Below are positions 33,971-41,879 of a DNA stretch of 64,000 bases, piece after piece. Source of the stretch: Halalkalibacillus sediminis (lineage in GTDB: Bacteria > Bacillota > Bacilli > Bacillales > Alkalibacillaceae); contig NZ_PJNH01000004.1 of assembly GCF_002844535.1 (NCBI RefSeq), positions 132,074 to 196,073 of the forward strand, written 5' to 3'. The translations under genes were made by a program, and so were the position numbers. A model generated the notes under the pieces. That model saw nothing but the letters and a program-made list of their open reading frames with translations. It had not been told where the DNA came from and did not search any database. Within the stretch, counting starts at the first letter, position 1. The number at the start of each line of letters is the position of its first letter.

Positions 33971-34744
33971 ATGATTTATAAAGCAGACTCAAGTTTAAAA
34001 AACAAACTATATCCAATGTTCGATGGTTTAGAAGATACCGTGATTTATTCATGTCTTCAAGGACACATGGGGGAAGCATGGGTAGATGACCTTGATAATC
34101 CTACCGTAGCACAAATAACAGTAGGTATATTCGTATTTTTCGCAGGTGATCCGAAAGCAGATGGGGTAGATGAAATGCTTCATAATCTGCCTGATTTTAC
34201 GTTTACGACAGTTGAAACAGAAGAATGGAAAAAGCGTATAGAAGAAGCGCATGAAGGTAACTTTGAAAAAATTACTAGGTACAATTTTGAAAAGGATCCT
34301 GAGCATTTAGATCGGGAGCACCTCCAAAATTTGAAGACGCAATTACCGGATGGATACGAACTAAAGAAAGTCGACACGAAAATAGCAAACGACCCTGGGT
34401 TCCACGAGCTATCTGAGGATTTTATAAGTAACTTCGCGTCTATTGAGGATTTCCTCAATCGTGGGGTTGGTTATGCCATTCTGAAAGACGACCAAGTGGT
34501 GTGTGCCGCAACTTCTTTCAGTGTTTATGATGATGGAATTGAAATTGAAATCGCGACGCATCCCGACTTCAGGCAAAAAGGTCTTGCGACAGTTACAGCT
34601 TCAGCCCTGATTCTTGATTGTCTAGGTAAAGGAAAATATGCAAGTTGGGACGCTGCAAATAAAGAGTCTGTTAAGCTAGCTCAAAAGCTCGGTTATGTAT
34701 TGAAGGGGCCTTATGATACGTACGTTATTGAAAATGAAGAATAA
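33971..34744 (+). CDS. GNAT acetyltransferase (GNAT_acetyltran family, long form)
   Basis: 257 aa. A non-conserved N-terminal ~130 residues (YSCLQGHMGEAWVDD, PKADGVDEMLHNL) precede a GNAT fold with EIEIATHPDFRQKGLATVTA, LILDCL and WDAANKESVKLAQKLGYVLKGPYDTY. This is the Bacillus family in which the first half is a degenerate GNAT-like domain. Substrate unknown. It starts 17 bases behind the previous gene and may belong to the same transcript. Confidence 0.88.
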   Translation: MIYKADSSLKNKLYPMFDGLEDTVIYSCLQGHMGEAWVDDLDNPTVAQITVGIFVFFAGDPKADGVDEMLHNLPDFTFTTVETEEWKKRIEEAHEGNFEKITRYNFEKDPEHLDREHLQNLKTQLPDGYELKKVDTKIANDPGFHELSEDFISNFASIEDFLNRGVGYAILKDDQVVCAATSFSVYDDGIEIEIATHPDFRQKGLATVTASALILDCLGKGKYASWDAANKESVKLAQKLGYVLKGPYDTYVIENEE

Positions 34745-34794
34745 CTGCAAGGAAGAAAGACATAAATTGAGATAAGAAGAGCAGAGGAAATTGA

Positions 34795-35271
34795 ATGATA
34801 GAATTTCGGAAATTAACTGAAGATATTTTCTTTGAATGCATCAAGCTAGAAGTTCATGAAGAACAGAAAAACTTTGTAGCTTCAAATGTATTTAGCATTG
34901 CCCAGTCATATGTTGCCTTATTGAATGATGAGTTTCCCCCCATAACCTATGCCATTTATCATGGTGATACTCTCATAGGATTCTTGCTGATGTGCTATGA
35001 ACATTCAGAAGAAAATGAATACGGTGATGAAAATTGCTACCACTTGGTAAGGTTTATGATTGATAAACAATACCAAGGTCAAGGCCTTGGGAAGCAAGCG
35101 ATGGAAAAATTGTTGAGTTATATCAGAACTTCTCCTCAAGGAAAAGCTGAAGCAGTGTACCTATCTTACGAACCTAAGAATGAAGTAGCTAAAAAATTAT
35201 ATGCTTCCTATGGTTTTGTAGAAACCGGGCAAGTGGATGATGGTGAAGCGATAGCAAAGTTAGTTCTATAG
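34795..35271 (+). CDS. GNAT acetyltransferase (spermidine/diamine type-like)
   Basis: 158 aa. FRKLTEDIFFECIKLEV start, FLLMCYE, YHLVRFMIDKQYQGQGLGKQAM (acetyl-CoA site) and VYLSYEPKNEVAKKLYASYGFVETG fit diamine N-acetyltransferase-like (BltD/SpeG-like) GNATs. The exact amine is not deducible. It is the third GNAT in a row; the three are not close copies, so this is a cluster and not a recent triplication. Confidence 0.88.
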   Translation: MIEFRKLTEDIFFECIKLEVHEEQKNFVASNVFSIAQSYVALLNDEFPPITYAIYHGDTLIGFLLMCYEHSEENEYGDENCYHLVRFMIDKQYQGQGLGKQAMEKLLSYIRTSPQGKAEAVYLSYEPKNEVAKKLYASYGFVETGQVDDGEAIAKLVL

Positions 35272-35336
35272 GTGGTAAAAAAGAAGCCGATATAGGCATT
35301 GAAAAGGTTTGTGAATATTGGTTTTAGAGTGAAAGG

Positions 35337-35516
35337 GTGTTAAAAATTAATAAGGTTAGATTGTTTGTTTCGATGGGGTTACTTGGAATACTTACATATT
35401 TGAATTCATCTTTTGTCAATGATCCTTTATGGAAAACGGTTTTGGGTTTGGTGTCCCTAACAGGGATACTACTATTTATGTTCTTACATTTTATAAAAAG
35501 AAATAACGCATATTGA
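35337..35516 (+). CDS. 59-aa two-helix membrane protein
   Basis: GTG 35337 (or TTG 35361). The product has two helices (LFVSMGLLGILTYL; LGLVSLTGILLFMFLHFI), joined by NSSFVNDPLWKTV, with a basic end (KRNNAY). No strong ribosome site: AGAGTG or AAGG are the candidates. Unknown family. Confidence 0.5.
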   Translation: MLKINKVRLFVSMGLLGILTYLNSSFVNDPLWKTVLGLVSLTGILLFMFLHFIKRNNAY

Positions 35517-35558
35517 AAAATAAAAGGGATCAGAAAATAATAAGATGGGAGTAAAATT

Positions 35559-35750
35559 ATGAGCAAAACAAAAATTTCACCTATAACGTTAATAGGTTTA
35601 ACTCTGGTTTCAATATCGATTGCGATCTATGCTTATAGAAATTTTGAAAGTGAGCAAACGGGGTATGGCGTTACACTTAGTATCATATTTGTAATTTTAA
35701 TTGCGATGGTTATTGCAGGGGTTAATCGGAACAAAAAGATAGACAACTAA
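35559..35750 (+). CDS. 63-aa two-helix membrane protein
   Basis: Two hydrophobic segments (about 9-25 and 37-55) with RNFESEQTGYGVT between and a basic tail. GGGAG stands ten bases before the ATG. It begins about 40 bases after the 35337 gene. Unknown function. Confidence 0.65.
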   Translation: MSKTKISPITLIGLTLVSISIAIYAYRNFESEQTGYGVTLSIIFVILIAMVIAGVNRNKKIDN

Positions 35751-35781
35751 AAATAAGAAAACCAATTCAAGGAGTGTTTTG

Positions 35782-36252
35782 ATGAAGAAATTCATCATAG
35801 GAATTATTGGTTTATTAGTCATAGGCATTGGCAGCTACTTCTTCATACAAGATGAACCTCCGCTAGTAACTTCGCAAATGGGCGGTGCAGATTATGAGGA
35901 TGTTGATGTCAGGCTGATAAACATTGGGAATGAAAGTTCAAGCGGAGAAATTAGTATACAGGAAGTTCTTGTGAATGATAGGGAAGAACCGACCGATGTG
36001 ATGATTCAAGTGAGTGATCATGAAAAAGGCGTTGTCACATCTAATACTTGGGAAGAGGAAATGGAATACAAATTTGAAGAAATTGAAGATGTATCACTCG
36101 AAACCAATACAGAATTAGAAATTCCTGAGGACAATGAAAAGTCTAAACCTATTTATGCATTAACGTTAAAACACACAATGAAAATTAACCAGGCAATCAT
36201 TAAGTATGAACATCTAGGAGAAATATATGAAAAAGTGGTAAGTATTCAATAG
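35782..36252 (+). CDS. Membrane-anchored extracytoplasmic protein
   Basis: 156 aa. One N-terminal helix (FIIGIIGLLVIGIGSYFFI) without lipobox, then an acidic beta-rich outer domain (DYEDVDVRLINIGNESSSGE, ISIQEVLVNDREEPTDVMIQ). AAGGAGTG six bases before ATG 35782. The content resembles other small Bacillaceae surface proteins with an Ig-like fold, but no family can be named. Confidence 0.7.
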   Translation: MKKFIIGIIGLLVIGIGSYFFIQDEPPLVTSQMGGADYEDVDVRLINIGNESSSGEISIQEVLVNDREEPTDVMIQVSDHEKGVVTSNTWEEEMEYKFEEIEDVSLETNTELEIPEDNEKSKPIYALTLKHTMKINQAIIKYEHLGEIYEKVVSIQ

Positions 36253-36291
36253 CATAACTTTTGTGCATGAACGAAAAAGGGGGGAGAAAAA

Positions 36292-36462
36292 GTGGATCAC
36301 TGGATACTCCAGGTCATTTTTGTATGTGGAATTGTTTATGGTTTAGCTACATTTGTACTTTTTATAAAAAGAAATTCTAAAAAAGAGAAATATCAATTGG
36401 TACTCTCCATTTCTACTGTGGTAATGTGTACCGTTTCTTTATTATTAACCATTTTCAATTAG
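36292..36462 (+). CDS. 56-aa two-helix membrane protein
   Basis: GTG 36292 with GGGGGGAG five to six bases before it. Two hydrophobic segments (VIFVCGIVYGLATFVLFI; LVLSISTVVMCTVSLLL) separated by KRNSKKEKYQ. It shares the architecture (not obviously the sequence) of the proteins at 35337 and 35559. Unknown function. Confidence 0.6.
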   Translation: MDHWILQVIFVCGIVYGLATFVLFIKRNSKKEKYQLVLSISTVVMCTVSLLLTIFN

Positions 36463-36476
36463 AGGTATTATATCTA

Positions 36477-36629
36477 TCAATAACTAATGGATAACCACAA
36501 AAAGCCTAATGTAGCCATTCCAAAAATGACAATCCTCCACTTAGGTCGGTTGTTTTTACCCGCATCTACAAACCCCAAGAAAAACACAACAGTTAACATA
36601 AAATAAATAAGACTTAACGAACTCCCCAT
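36477..36629 (-). CDS. 50-aa two-helix membrane protein
   Basis: ATG at 36629 with AGGAGGG about six bases upstream, a strong ribosome site. MGSSLSLIYFMLTVVFFLGF, then DAGKNNRPKWR, then IVIFGMATLGFLWLSISY. It converges with the gene at 36292, 14 bases between stops. Unknown function. Confidence 0.6.
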   Translation of the reverse strand: MGSSLSLIYFMLTVVFFLGFVDAGKNNRPKWRIVIFGMATLGFLWLSISY

Positions 36630-36799
36630 ATAAACCCTCCTGTCTAATTGATCTTAATTTATTTATATTCATCTTTTTCATAATATTGTATGGCTTGCAA
36701 AGAAAGGTGCATACGAATCAGATAACGCTTTGGAAATCATTTATTACAGAATGTATCAACAATGTGAATTAAAAAGTAATTTTGAACCTCGAAAGGATT

Positions 36800-36829
36800 T
36801 TGTAAATTTTTGTTGAATAAGTATATAAT
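36800..36829 (+). promoter_or_regulatory. Promoter of the diguanylate cyclase gene
   Basis: TTGTAA (36800-36805), an 18-base spacer and TATAAT (36824-36829) look like a SigA promoter; the coding start is about 40 bases downstream. Confidence 0.55.
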
Positions 36830-36869
36830 AGGTCAAATGGTGTAATACATAAAAGAAAGGTTGATTTTC

Positions 36870-37763
36870 GTGGAGAAGAAACACATATTCTCCTTACTTT
36901 ACATAGTATTGGCTCTTGGTTTAAGTTGGTTGATTGTTTTAGCGATGCGTCCGTCTACCGTATGGATTCATCTATTTTATTTCCCGATCGCGCTTGCAGC
37001 GTGGCGCTGGAGAGCTCGTGGTGGATTGATTGTCGGAGTGATTGCCGGTATCTTAGCTGGACCCCTGTTATTTATGGAAGTCACTGAGAATGTGAATCAA
37101 ATGACGATGAATTGGATGATTCGTTTATTTTTCTTCAGTGTTTTCGGTGCCTTTCTAGGGGTACTAGTTAAAAAAATGCATAACGATTCGGTGACTTTAG
37201 CTAACCACCAGAAGGAAATTGAAATTCAAACGAAGTTCGCAACAGTCGATGGACTTACACTGATTCCTAACCGCCGGAAATTTGATGAAGTTCTGCAGGA
37301 AGAGTTCGATAAATTATCAGATGATGATACTCCGCTTTCGCTGATGATGATGGACTTGGACGAATTCAAGGTTTATAACGATACATACGGACACTTACAA
37401 GGGGACGAATGCTTGAAGAAAGTTTCCTCTCGTATTGAGTCATTGCTTCGCCCTGGCGATTTCTTAGCAAGGTATGGTGGGGAGGAATTCGTTCTCATAC
37501 TTCCAGTAACAGACTCCCCCGAAGCAAGAGAAGTAGCCGAACGAATCCGCAAAGGAGTCATCGACTTGGGGCTTCCTCATGTGAATTCTTCAGTCAGATC
37601 AGATGTAACTCTTAGTATCGGACTAGTTACTGCTTACGGATCATCTAATTTGAATGCAAAAGAAATGTTAGGAAAAGCTGACCGAGCATTGTATCAGGCA
37701 AAAGAATATGGCAGGAACCGAGTAGATGTATATGGTGAACAGGGAAAGAGAAAAGGTGCTTGA
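36870..37763 (+). CDS. Membrane-bound diguanylate cyclase
   Basis: 297 aa from GTG 36870 (TTG 36861 is the longer alternative). About three to four N-terminal helices (to ~110) are followed by a GGDEF domain whose active site is RYGGEEF. An RxxD product-inhibition site (RPGD) sits exactly five residues before GGEEF, so the enzyme should be feedback-controlled by c-di-GMP. No EAL domain. It complements the dual GGDEF-EAL protein at 19394, which lacks the inhibitory site. Confidence 0.93.
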   Translation: MEKKHIFSLLYIVLALGLSWLIVLAMRPSTVWIHLFYFPIALAAWRWRARGGLIVGVIAGILAGPLLFMEVTENVNQMTMNWMIRLFFFSVFGAFLGVLVKKMHNDSVTLANHQKEIEIQTKFATVDGLTLIPNRRKFDEVLQEEFDKLSDDDTPLSLMMMDLDEFKVYNDTYGHLQGDECLKKVSSRIESLLRPGDFLARYGGEEFVLILPVTDSPEAREVAERIRKGVIDLGLPHVNSSVRSDVTLSIGLVTAYGSSNLNAKEMLGKADRALYQAKEYGRNRVDVYGEQGKRKGA

Positions 37764-37797
37764 TTACATTATAGGAAACGAAAATTCTGATTTTGCT

Positions 37798-37830
37798 AAA
37801 ACAACCTCCAGAGAGAGGTTGTTTTTTTAT
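37798..37830 (+). terminator. Terminator after the diguanylate cyclase
   Basis: AACAACCTC (37800-37808) pairs with GAGGTTGTT (37814-37822), followed by a long T run. Confidence 0.92.
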
Positions 37831-37831
37831 A

Positions 37832-37886
37832 TTTAAGAATTTTTTAAGAAATAGATAAGAATGGTTTAAGCTATCGCCTCCATACT
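37832..37886 (+). promoter_or_regulatory. Four direct repeats at 11-bp spacing upstream of the ABC/two-component operon
   Basis: TTTAAGAA at 37832 and 37843, GATAAGAA at 37854 and TTTAAGCT at 37865 are spaced exactly 11 bp apart. A -10-like CATACT lies at 37881-37886, and no -35 box is found at the right distance. Phased direct repeats next to or over the -35 region are the usual site of OmpR/PhoB-type regulators; one is encoded in this operon (39819), so autoregulated activation is likely. Confidence 0.65.
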
Positions 37887-37913
37887 AGAAACGAACGAGA
37901 AGGAGGAGATTGA

Positions 37914-38831
37914 ATGCGAGAGCCAGTAGCTCAAATTAAAAATGTAAAGAAAAAGATCGGTAAGAAGACAATCATTCATGATATGTCGTTAGACATTTAT
38001 CCTGGTGAAGTACTGGGTTTCTTAGGGCCGAACGGAGCAGGTAAAACGACGATGATCCGTATGCTCGTCGGGCTTATAAGTACAACTAAAGGAGATATCT
38101 ACATCAAGGGGAACCATGTGAAACGAGATTTTGAAAAAGCCATGACCGAGGTCGGTGGAATCATCGAGAACCCAGAGATGTATGGATTTCTTTCGGGGTA
38201 CGATAACCTGAAGCACTATGCCCGCTTAGCAGCCAAACCTATATCAAAAGAACGAATCAACGAAGTGGTGGAATTAGTCGGTTTGAAGAATCGAATTGGT
38301 GAAAAAGTAAGGGGTTATTCTTTAGGGATGAAGCAGCGTCTTGGCATTGCCCAAGCCTTGTTACATTCACCATCGCTTCTTATTTTAGATGAACCTACGA
38401 ACGGGCTTGACCCTGCTGGAATTCGTGAGATTCGTGAGTATATCCGGAAGATTGCTCATGAAGAGAATATAGCCGTTTTTGTTTCGAGTCATTTGTTATC
38501 TGAAATGCAGCTCATGTGTGACCGGGTAGGCATTATTCAACACGGTAAACTTCTAAGAGTGGAAAAGATGGACACGCTCCTTCAAGAAGAACAGAAACGA
38601 ATGGCCCAATTGAAGGTGGAGCCAGTTAATGAGGTGGTTCAATACCTAAAGGATCAGACGTGGAATGTTCATCAAGAGAAAGATACAGTCTATGTCGAGA
38701 TCGATGATTCAGAAGATATCCCAATGATAGCTACATCTATAGTAGGCAAGGGTTATCACTTGTATCAATTAGATGAAAAACATATATCGTTAGAAAATAC
38801 ATTCCTGGAACTGACGAAGGAGGAATCATAA
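37914..38831 (+). CDS. ABC transporter ATP-binding protein (BcrA/NatA-like)
   Basis: 305 aa. Walker A GPNGAGKT (38-45), signature YSLGMKQRLGIAQAL (about 136-150), Walker B LLILDEPTNGLDP and the switch His in SSHLLSEMQ. It would energise the permease encoded next. The C-terminal ~85 residues (VNEVVQYLKDQTWNVHQEKD) are typical for the bacitracin/lantibiotic-resistance or NatA subgroups. Starts with a strong AAGGAGGAG. Operon order: ATPase, permease, response regulator, kinase; the stop overlaps the permease ATG (TAATG). Confidence 0.92.
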   Translation: MREPVAQIKNVKKKIGKKTIIHDMSLDIYPGEVLGFLGPNGAGKTTMIRMLVGLISTTKGDIYIKGNHVKRDFEKAMTEVGGIIENPEMYGFLSGYDNLKHYARLAAKPISKERINEVVELVGLKNRIGEKVRGYSLGMKQRLGIAQALLHSPSLLILDEPTNGLDPAGIREIREYIRKIAHEENIAVFVSSHLLSEMQLMCDRVGIIQHGKLLRVEKMDTLLQEEQKRMAQLKVEPVNEVVQYLKDQTWNVHQEKDTVYVEIDDSEDIPMIATSIVGKGYHLYQLDEKHISLENTFLELTKEES

Positions 38832-39778
38832 TGCATTTCCCGAGAATTCTACAGAACGAAAATATCAAAATTTATCATAAATTAGGCACTTGGATCATGA
38901 TTGGAATCATGGTTTTGATTCTCCTTGTTTTTGCAATGGTTTCTAAGTTCATTATTAATGATGAAAGCAATGTTGATTGGGAGATGAAGACTCAAGCAGA
39001 AATTACTCAGATAGAAAATAGATTAAATGAAGGAGTAGCGTTCAAAGTTGAACAAGATTATTTGGAACAGGAACTTGCTATTTTGAGTTATCGTTTATCT
39101 GAAGATATACCACCTGTGTCATCTAATTCGATGTGGGGCTTCATGGCCGATACTACTAACTTAGTTGGCATCGCTACATTATTTACGATCGTTATTGCTG
39201 CAAGCATTGTCGCAAGCGAATTCTCCACAGGGACCATCAAACTATTGTTAATCCGTCCGGTTAGCCGTGGGAAGATTCTTCTCGCAAAATATTTATCGAT
39301 GATCGGTTTTGCATTCATGATGTTAGTACTCATGTTTAGCGCATCATTTATATTTGGGGCAACCTTCTTTGGAGGATTCAACACCGAGGCACTCTATCTT
39401 TCTTATAGCAACGGCAGTGTTCAAGAACAATCGGTTTTGAGTTATATCATCAGTCTATTTGGATACAGTAGCATTGAGTTAATCATGATTTCAACATTGG
39501 CATTTATGATCTCAACCGTGTTTCGAAGCAGTTCACTGGCAATCGGATTTTCACTATTTCTTATGTTTACAGGACCACAATTCGTTCAGCTATTAAGTTC
39601 CTACGATTGGGTAAAATATATTCTTTTTGCGAACACGAACCTAATGCAATACGTCAATGGCACGCCGGCTGTAGAAGGAATGACGATGTCATTTTCGATC
39701 ATGATGCTGATCATTTACTTTGTCATATTCACAATCCTATCTTGGACTATTTTTAAATATAGAGACGTTGCCGTATAA
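38831..39778 (+). CDS. ABC-2 type permease
   Basis: 315 aa, six hydrophobic segments. First helix about 18-40, then a ~75-residue extracytoplasmic loop (DWEMKTQAEITQIENRLNE), then the rest with SEFSTGTIKLLLIRPVSRGKIL, the ABC-2 coupling motif. The protein exports an unknown substrate with the ATPase at 37914, with which it overlaps by one base. Related exporters confer resistance to peptide antibiotics or export Na+. Confidence 0.9.
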   Translation: MHFPRILQNENIKIYHKLGTWIMIGIMVLILLVFAMVSKFIINDESNVDWEMKTQAEITQIENRLNEGVAFKVEQDYLEQELAILSYRLSEDIPPVSSNSMWGFMADTTNLVGIATLFTIVIAASIVASEFSTGTIKLLLIRPVSRGKILLAKYLSMIGFAFMMLVLMFSASFIFGATFFGGFNTEALYLSYSNGSVQEQSVLSYIISLFGYSSIELIMISTLAFMISTVFRSSSLAIGFSLFLMFTGPQFVQLLSSYDWVKYILFANTNLMQYVNGTPAVEGMTMSFSIMMLIIYFVIFTILSWTIFKYRDVAV

Positions 39779-39818
39779 TATGAAAATAATAGTTTAGGTT
39801 TAAAAGGGAAGGGATCAA

Positions 39819-40514
39819 ATGTCAGCTGAACGTATATTGATAGTAGAAGATGAAGTGGAAATCGCAGAATTAGTCAGTGATTATTTGAAAAGAGAAGGCT
39901 ATGATGTCTTGCACGCTAAGGACGGAGAAGAAGGTCTGTCAATTTTTCATGAACAAGACCCTTCTCTAGCCATTCTTGATCTTATGCTCCCGAAAATAGA
40001 TGGGATTGAACTGTGCAGGAGAATTCGTGCGACATCACAAATCCCAATTATCATGATGACGGCGAAAGGAGGCGAGACCGATAAAATCGTCGGCCTAGGG
40101 ATTGGCGCAGATGACTACATTACCAAACCATTCAGTCCAAGTGAATTGGTCGCCCGTACGAAAGCTCAACTACGCCGCTACCGCCACTTTTCTTCTCCGG
40201 TTGAAAATAAGGACCGTCTGACGTTCGGTGACCTAGTCATTGATGCTAAGGAGTACCGAGTGATTAGTAGTGGGAAAGAAGTTGAAGTATCTGCCAGAGA
40301 GTTCAAATTACTCTATGTATTAGCAAGTCACCAAGGTCAAGTGTTTACCAAAGACCAGCTGTTCGATAAAGTATGGGACTATGACCACATGGGAGACTAT
40401 AATACCTTAACTGTATACGTTCGCAAGCTTAGAGAAAAAATAGAGCCTGACCCTTCTAAACCAGTTTATATCAAAACAATATGGGGTGTCGGTTACAAAT
40501 TCGAGGGGGAATAA
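39819..40514 (+). CDS. OmpR-family response regulator
   Basis: 231 aa. Receiver domain with acidic pocket EDE (10-12), phospho-acceptor Asp54 (LAILDLMLPKIDG), Thr in MTAKGG and Lys in TKPFSP, then a winged-helix output domain (VSAREFKLLYVLASHQGQVF, TVYVRKLREKIEPDP, WGVGYKF). It lies directly between the ABC genes and the kinase and probably recognises the 11-bp-phased repeats at 37832-37872. Confidence 0.95.
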   Translation: MSAERILIVEDEVEIAELVSDYLKREGYDVLHAKDGEEGLSIFHEQDPSLAILDLMLPKIDGIELCRRIRATSQIPIIMMTAKGGETDKIVGLGIGADDYITKPFSPSELVARTKAQLRRYRHFSSPVENKDRLTFGDLVIDAKEYRVISSGKEVEVSAREFKLLYVLASHQGQVFTKDQLFDKVWDYDHMGDYNTLTVYVRKLREKIEPDPSKPVYIKTIWGVGYKFEGE

Positions 40515-40517
40515 GAC

Positions 40518-41858
40518 GTGGGAAAACTTAAAACAAGACTGATCTTAGCTTTCTTATCGATTATCCTCCTTCCTATTTTAACGACTGGAGCGACATTAGC
40601 TCTACAATCTTCCAATATTGAAGCACAAGAAGAAAGAGTATCCCAATCGCATCAACAAGTAGAGGAATGGGTCAACCAAGAGCTTGCTGAGAATGAGATC
40701 TCGCATGTTGATTTTAATGGTGCCGTTCGAGAGTACTCTACAGATATAGTGATAAAAAACACGAATGAAGAAGTTATCTACCAGTCTTCTGACGAGGAGT
40801 TTAGTGAAGGGTCTATGGAGAACCTTCCTCCACATTCGTTTAGTGTAACTGCAGGAGATGGAACCACCTACAACGTGGAAGTCAGAAGCCAAATCGATCT
40901 AACCCAGCAAATTCTCCAATCCATTTTCATCAGTTTAGGTGTCGGACTTGTTACATTAATATTGTTGATCACCCTATGGACGTGGTACATTGCGCGAACT
41001 ATCCTTCTGCCTCTTAGAGAAATTTACATAGCTACTGAAGAAGTGAAAGAAGGGAATCTAGATTATCCTCTACAGTATAAAAAGAAAGATGAAATCGGAA
41101 GGTTCGTAGGTGGCTTCAACAACATGCGACTTCATCTCAAACAATTACGCGAAGAGCAGCAGCAATATGAAGATTCAAGAAAGCAACTGATCGCAAGTAT
41201 TTCCCATGACTTACGAACACCACTGGCATCCATTAAAGGGTATGTGGAAGGCCTTCAAGATGGGGTGGCAGATACCGAAGAAAAACAACAAAAATACTAT
41301 CAAGTTATTAACCGTAAAACCGATCAGCTCGATCGTCTAATTGAAGACTTATTCAAATTTTCGAAAATGGAACTACAACAATTTCCGGTCAACCAAAAGC
41401 TGATTGACAGCAGAGACTTTTTAAAAGACGTATTAGAAGAAATCGAGACCGAAATGGACAAGAAAGATACTCACCTGATCGTACAACAGCCAATACCATC
41501 AGTGACATTATCCATTGATCCCGACCGAATCGTCCAAGTAATCACGAATATCACAGAAAACGCCATACGGTACGGAGCTGAACACTTAACGGTAAGTGTG
41601 GAAATTAATGAAAATGGTGAATACCAAATTTCCTTCCAAGACGATGGTTCTGGGATAGGTGAAAACGAACTAGACAAGATATTCGACCAATTCTATCGAG
41701 GCGAAAAATCCAGATCACGCGAACTAGGAGGTTCTGGATTAGGTCTCTCTATTGCACAATCAATTATGAACCAGCATAGTGGGAGAATTGAGGTCCAAAG
41801 CAAGCATGGGCAGGGAAGTACATTTATTGTTATACTTCCTATAAAAGGTAACAGTTAA
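40518..41858 (+). CDS. Sensor histidine kinase of the ABC operon
   Basis: 446 aa. Helix 1 at about 7-30, an extracytoplasmic domain of about 100 residues (31-130), helix 2 at about 131-158, HAMP (159-212), phosphoacceptor His230 in SISHDLRTPLASIKGY, N box (QVITNITENAIRYG), DDGSGI and GGSGLGLSIAQ. The start is GTG 40518, three bases behind the regulator, with GGGGGA upstream. A sizeable external domain means it can sense its stimulus itself, unlike the intramembrane-sensing BceS kinases. Confidence 0.95.
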   Translation: MGKLKTRLILAFLSIILLPILTTGATLALQSSNIEAQEERVSQSHQQVEEWVNQELAENEISHVDFNGAVREYSTDIVIKNTNEEVIYQSSDEEFSEGSMENLPPHSFSVTAGDGTTYNVEVRSQIDLTQQILQSIFISLGVGLVTLILLITLWTWYIARTILLPLREIYIATEEVKEGNLDYPLQYKKKDEIGRFVGGFNNMRLHLKQLREEQQQYEDSRKQLIASISHDLRTPLASIKGYVEGLQDGVADTEEKQQKYYQVINRKTDQLDRLIEDLFKFSKMELQQFPVNQKLIDSRDFLKDVLEEIETEMDKKDTHLIVQQPIPSVTLSIDPDRIVQVITNITENAIRYGAEHLTVSVEINENGEYQISFQDDGSGIGENELDKIFDQFYRGEKSRSRELGGSGLGLSIAQSIMNQHSGRIEVQSKHGQGSTFIVILPIKGNS

Positions 41859-41879
41859 GAGGAAAAGCTAGGTGATCCC

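Noticed and set aside
33426-35271. Three acetyltransferases as a recent triplication
   Set aside because: They differ in length and motifs (175, 257 and 158 aa), so they are different subfamilies.
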